From VHCN01 sp964589935 (GTDB lineage Bacteria; Verrucomicrobiota; Verrucomicrobiia; Limisphaerales; VHCN01), in contig CAZPVD010000007.1 in assembly GCA_964589935.1 (NCBI GenBank), positions 1-64,000 of the forward strand: 64,000 bases of DNA. The letters are read 5' to 3'. Under the pieces are notes generated by a model that had not been told where the DNA came from, searched no databases, and saw nothing but the letters and a program-made list of their open reading frames with translations. Positions 63,637 through 64,000 of this stretch are shown piece after piece. Within the stretch, counting starts at the first letter, position 1, and each line of letters starts with the position of its first letter. The position numbers and the translations under genes are program-made.

Positions 63637-64000
63637 TCAGCCCTTCTCGATGCAGGCGTAGGCGTTGTGGTTGTGGATGCTTTCGAAGTTCTCCGCCTCG
63701 ACGCGATACCACGTCACGTCGGGATGCGCGTTGAGCTTCGTCGCAACGTTGCGAACGAGGTCCTCGACAAAGACGGGATTCTCATACGCGCGCTCCGTGA
63801 CGGCCTTTTCATCCTGCCGCTTGAGGAGCGAGTAGAGTTCGCTGCTCGCGCTGGCCTCGACGAGCGCGATGATGTCCTCAATCCAGATCGGCTTGCGCGA
63901 GCGCGTCGCCACGGTGCAGTGCCCGCGCTGGTTGTGCGCGCCGTATTTGCTGATGGCCTTCGAGCACGGGCACAACGTCGTGACCGGCGTGATGACCGTG
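63637..64000 (-). CDS. folE2: GTP cyclohydrolase IB (FolE2/MptA family), C-terminal part
   Basis: About 121 residues of the C-terminus are inside the window; the gene continues past the right edge. TVITPVTTLCPCSKAISKYG (metal-binding Cys), then AHNQRGHCTVATRS, ENPVFVEDLVRN and ENFESIHNHNAYACIEKG identify FolE2. It makes 7,8-dihydroneopterin triphosphate from GTP, the first step of folate synthesis. Unlike FolE it can use Mn or Fe and is often under Zur control. Its start and promoter are outside the window. Confidence 0.95.
   Translation of the reverse strand, partial: TVITPVTTLCPCSKAISKYGAHNQRGHCTVATRSRKPIWIEDIIALVEASASSELYSLLKRQDEKAVTERAYENPVFVEDLVRNVATKLNAHPDVTWYRVEAENFESIHNHNAYACIEKG

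Overview
This window is high-GC, densely packed bacterial chromosome. Its family content points to the PVC superphylum, most likely a soil or freshwater Verrucomicrobiota of the Pedosphaera/Limisphaera type. Supporting families are two PVC-type giant c-type cytochrome/sugar-dehydrogenase proteins, secreted sulfatases, a DUF1800-DUF1501 pair, a PEP-CTERM protein, long Ala/Lys/Glu coiled-coil secreted proteins, a PafA/Dop homologue and an LpxI-type lipid A enzyme. This assignment is inferred from gene families, not from a marker tree.

Layout. 1-1173: the end of a CRISPR array (16 perfect 36-bp repeats plus a decayed last repeat) with no cas genes in view; then an integrase remnant and tRNA-Arg(CCU). 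1.5-14.8 kb: secreted catabolic and surface genes (NHL protein, two cytochrome/dehydrogenase fusions, one normal sulfatase, one sulfatase stripped of its catalytic residues, a double HMA protein and a HEAT lipoprotein). 14.8-24.6 kb: LarA-type nickel racemase, DUF5071 protein, LamG and glycosidase-like secreted proteins, a PafA/Dop-family enzyme with no Pup gene nearby, and cobalamin methionine synthase (metH). 24.6-38.9 kb: one long minus-strand run. Its upstream part is a TerY-P phospho-signalling cassette (vWA protein, small protein, PP2C phosphatase, kinase, GYF-SUMF1 protein). Its downstream part is a set of secreted proteins headed by a thioredoxin/PDZ gene that carries an in-frame TGA. 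39-48.5 kb: LpxI, PanE, HU, a Ser/Thr kinase, AguB, a GH88-like hydrolase, a beta-lactamase/DUF4185 fusion and an SDR. 48.5-52.6 kb: zinc import (ZnuB, ZnuA, a porin, two small Cys/His proteins). 52.6-60.6 kb: SecA, DUF1800, DUF1501 and PEP-CTERM genes. 60.6-64.0 kb: small membrane protein, Zur-like regulator, ZIP transporter behind a Fur/Zur-type palindrome, rpsR, rpmG, a Cys-poor DksA-like protein and the end of folE2.

The strongest novel observation is the probable selenoprotein at 32068-33393. Two reading pieces join in the same frame across one TGA. The TGA sits exactly where a thioredoxin-like C-x-x-C motif needs its first Cys, and it is followed at bacterial-SECIS distance by a perfect 7-bp hairpin with loop AGGUU. 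Conventional gene calling would break this gene in two. The second theme is zinc economy at the right end, where Zur, ZIP, FolE2 and a Cys-poor DksA lie together. Other points are a catalytically dead but intact sulfatase, heptanucleotide tandem repeats inside conserved enzymes, and low-GC patches inside two high-GC genes.
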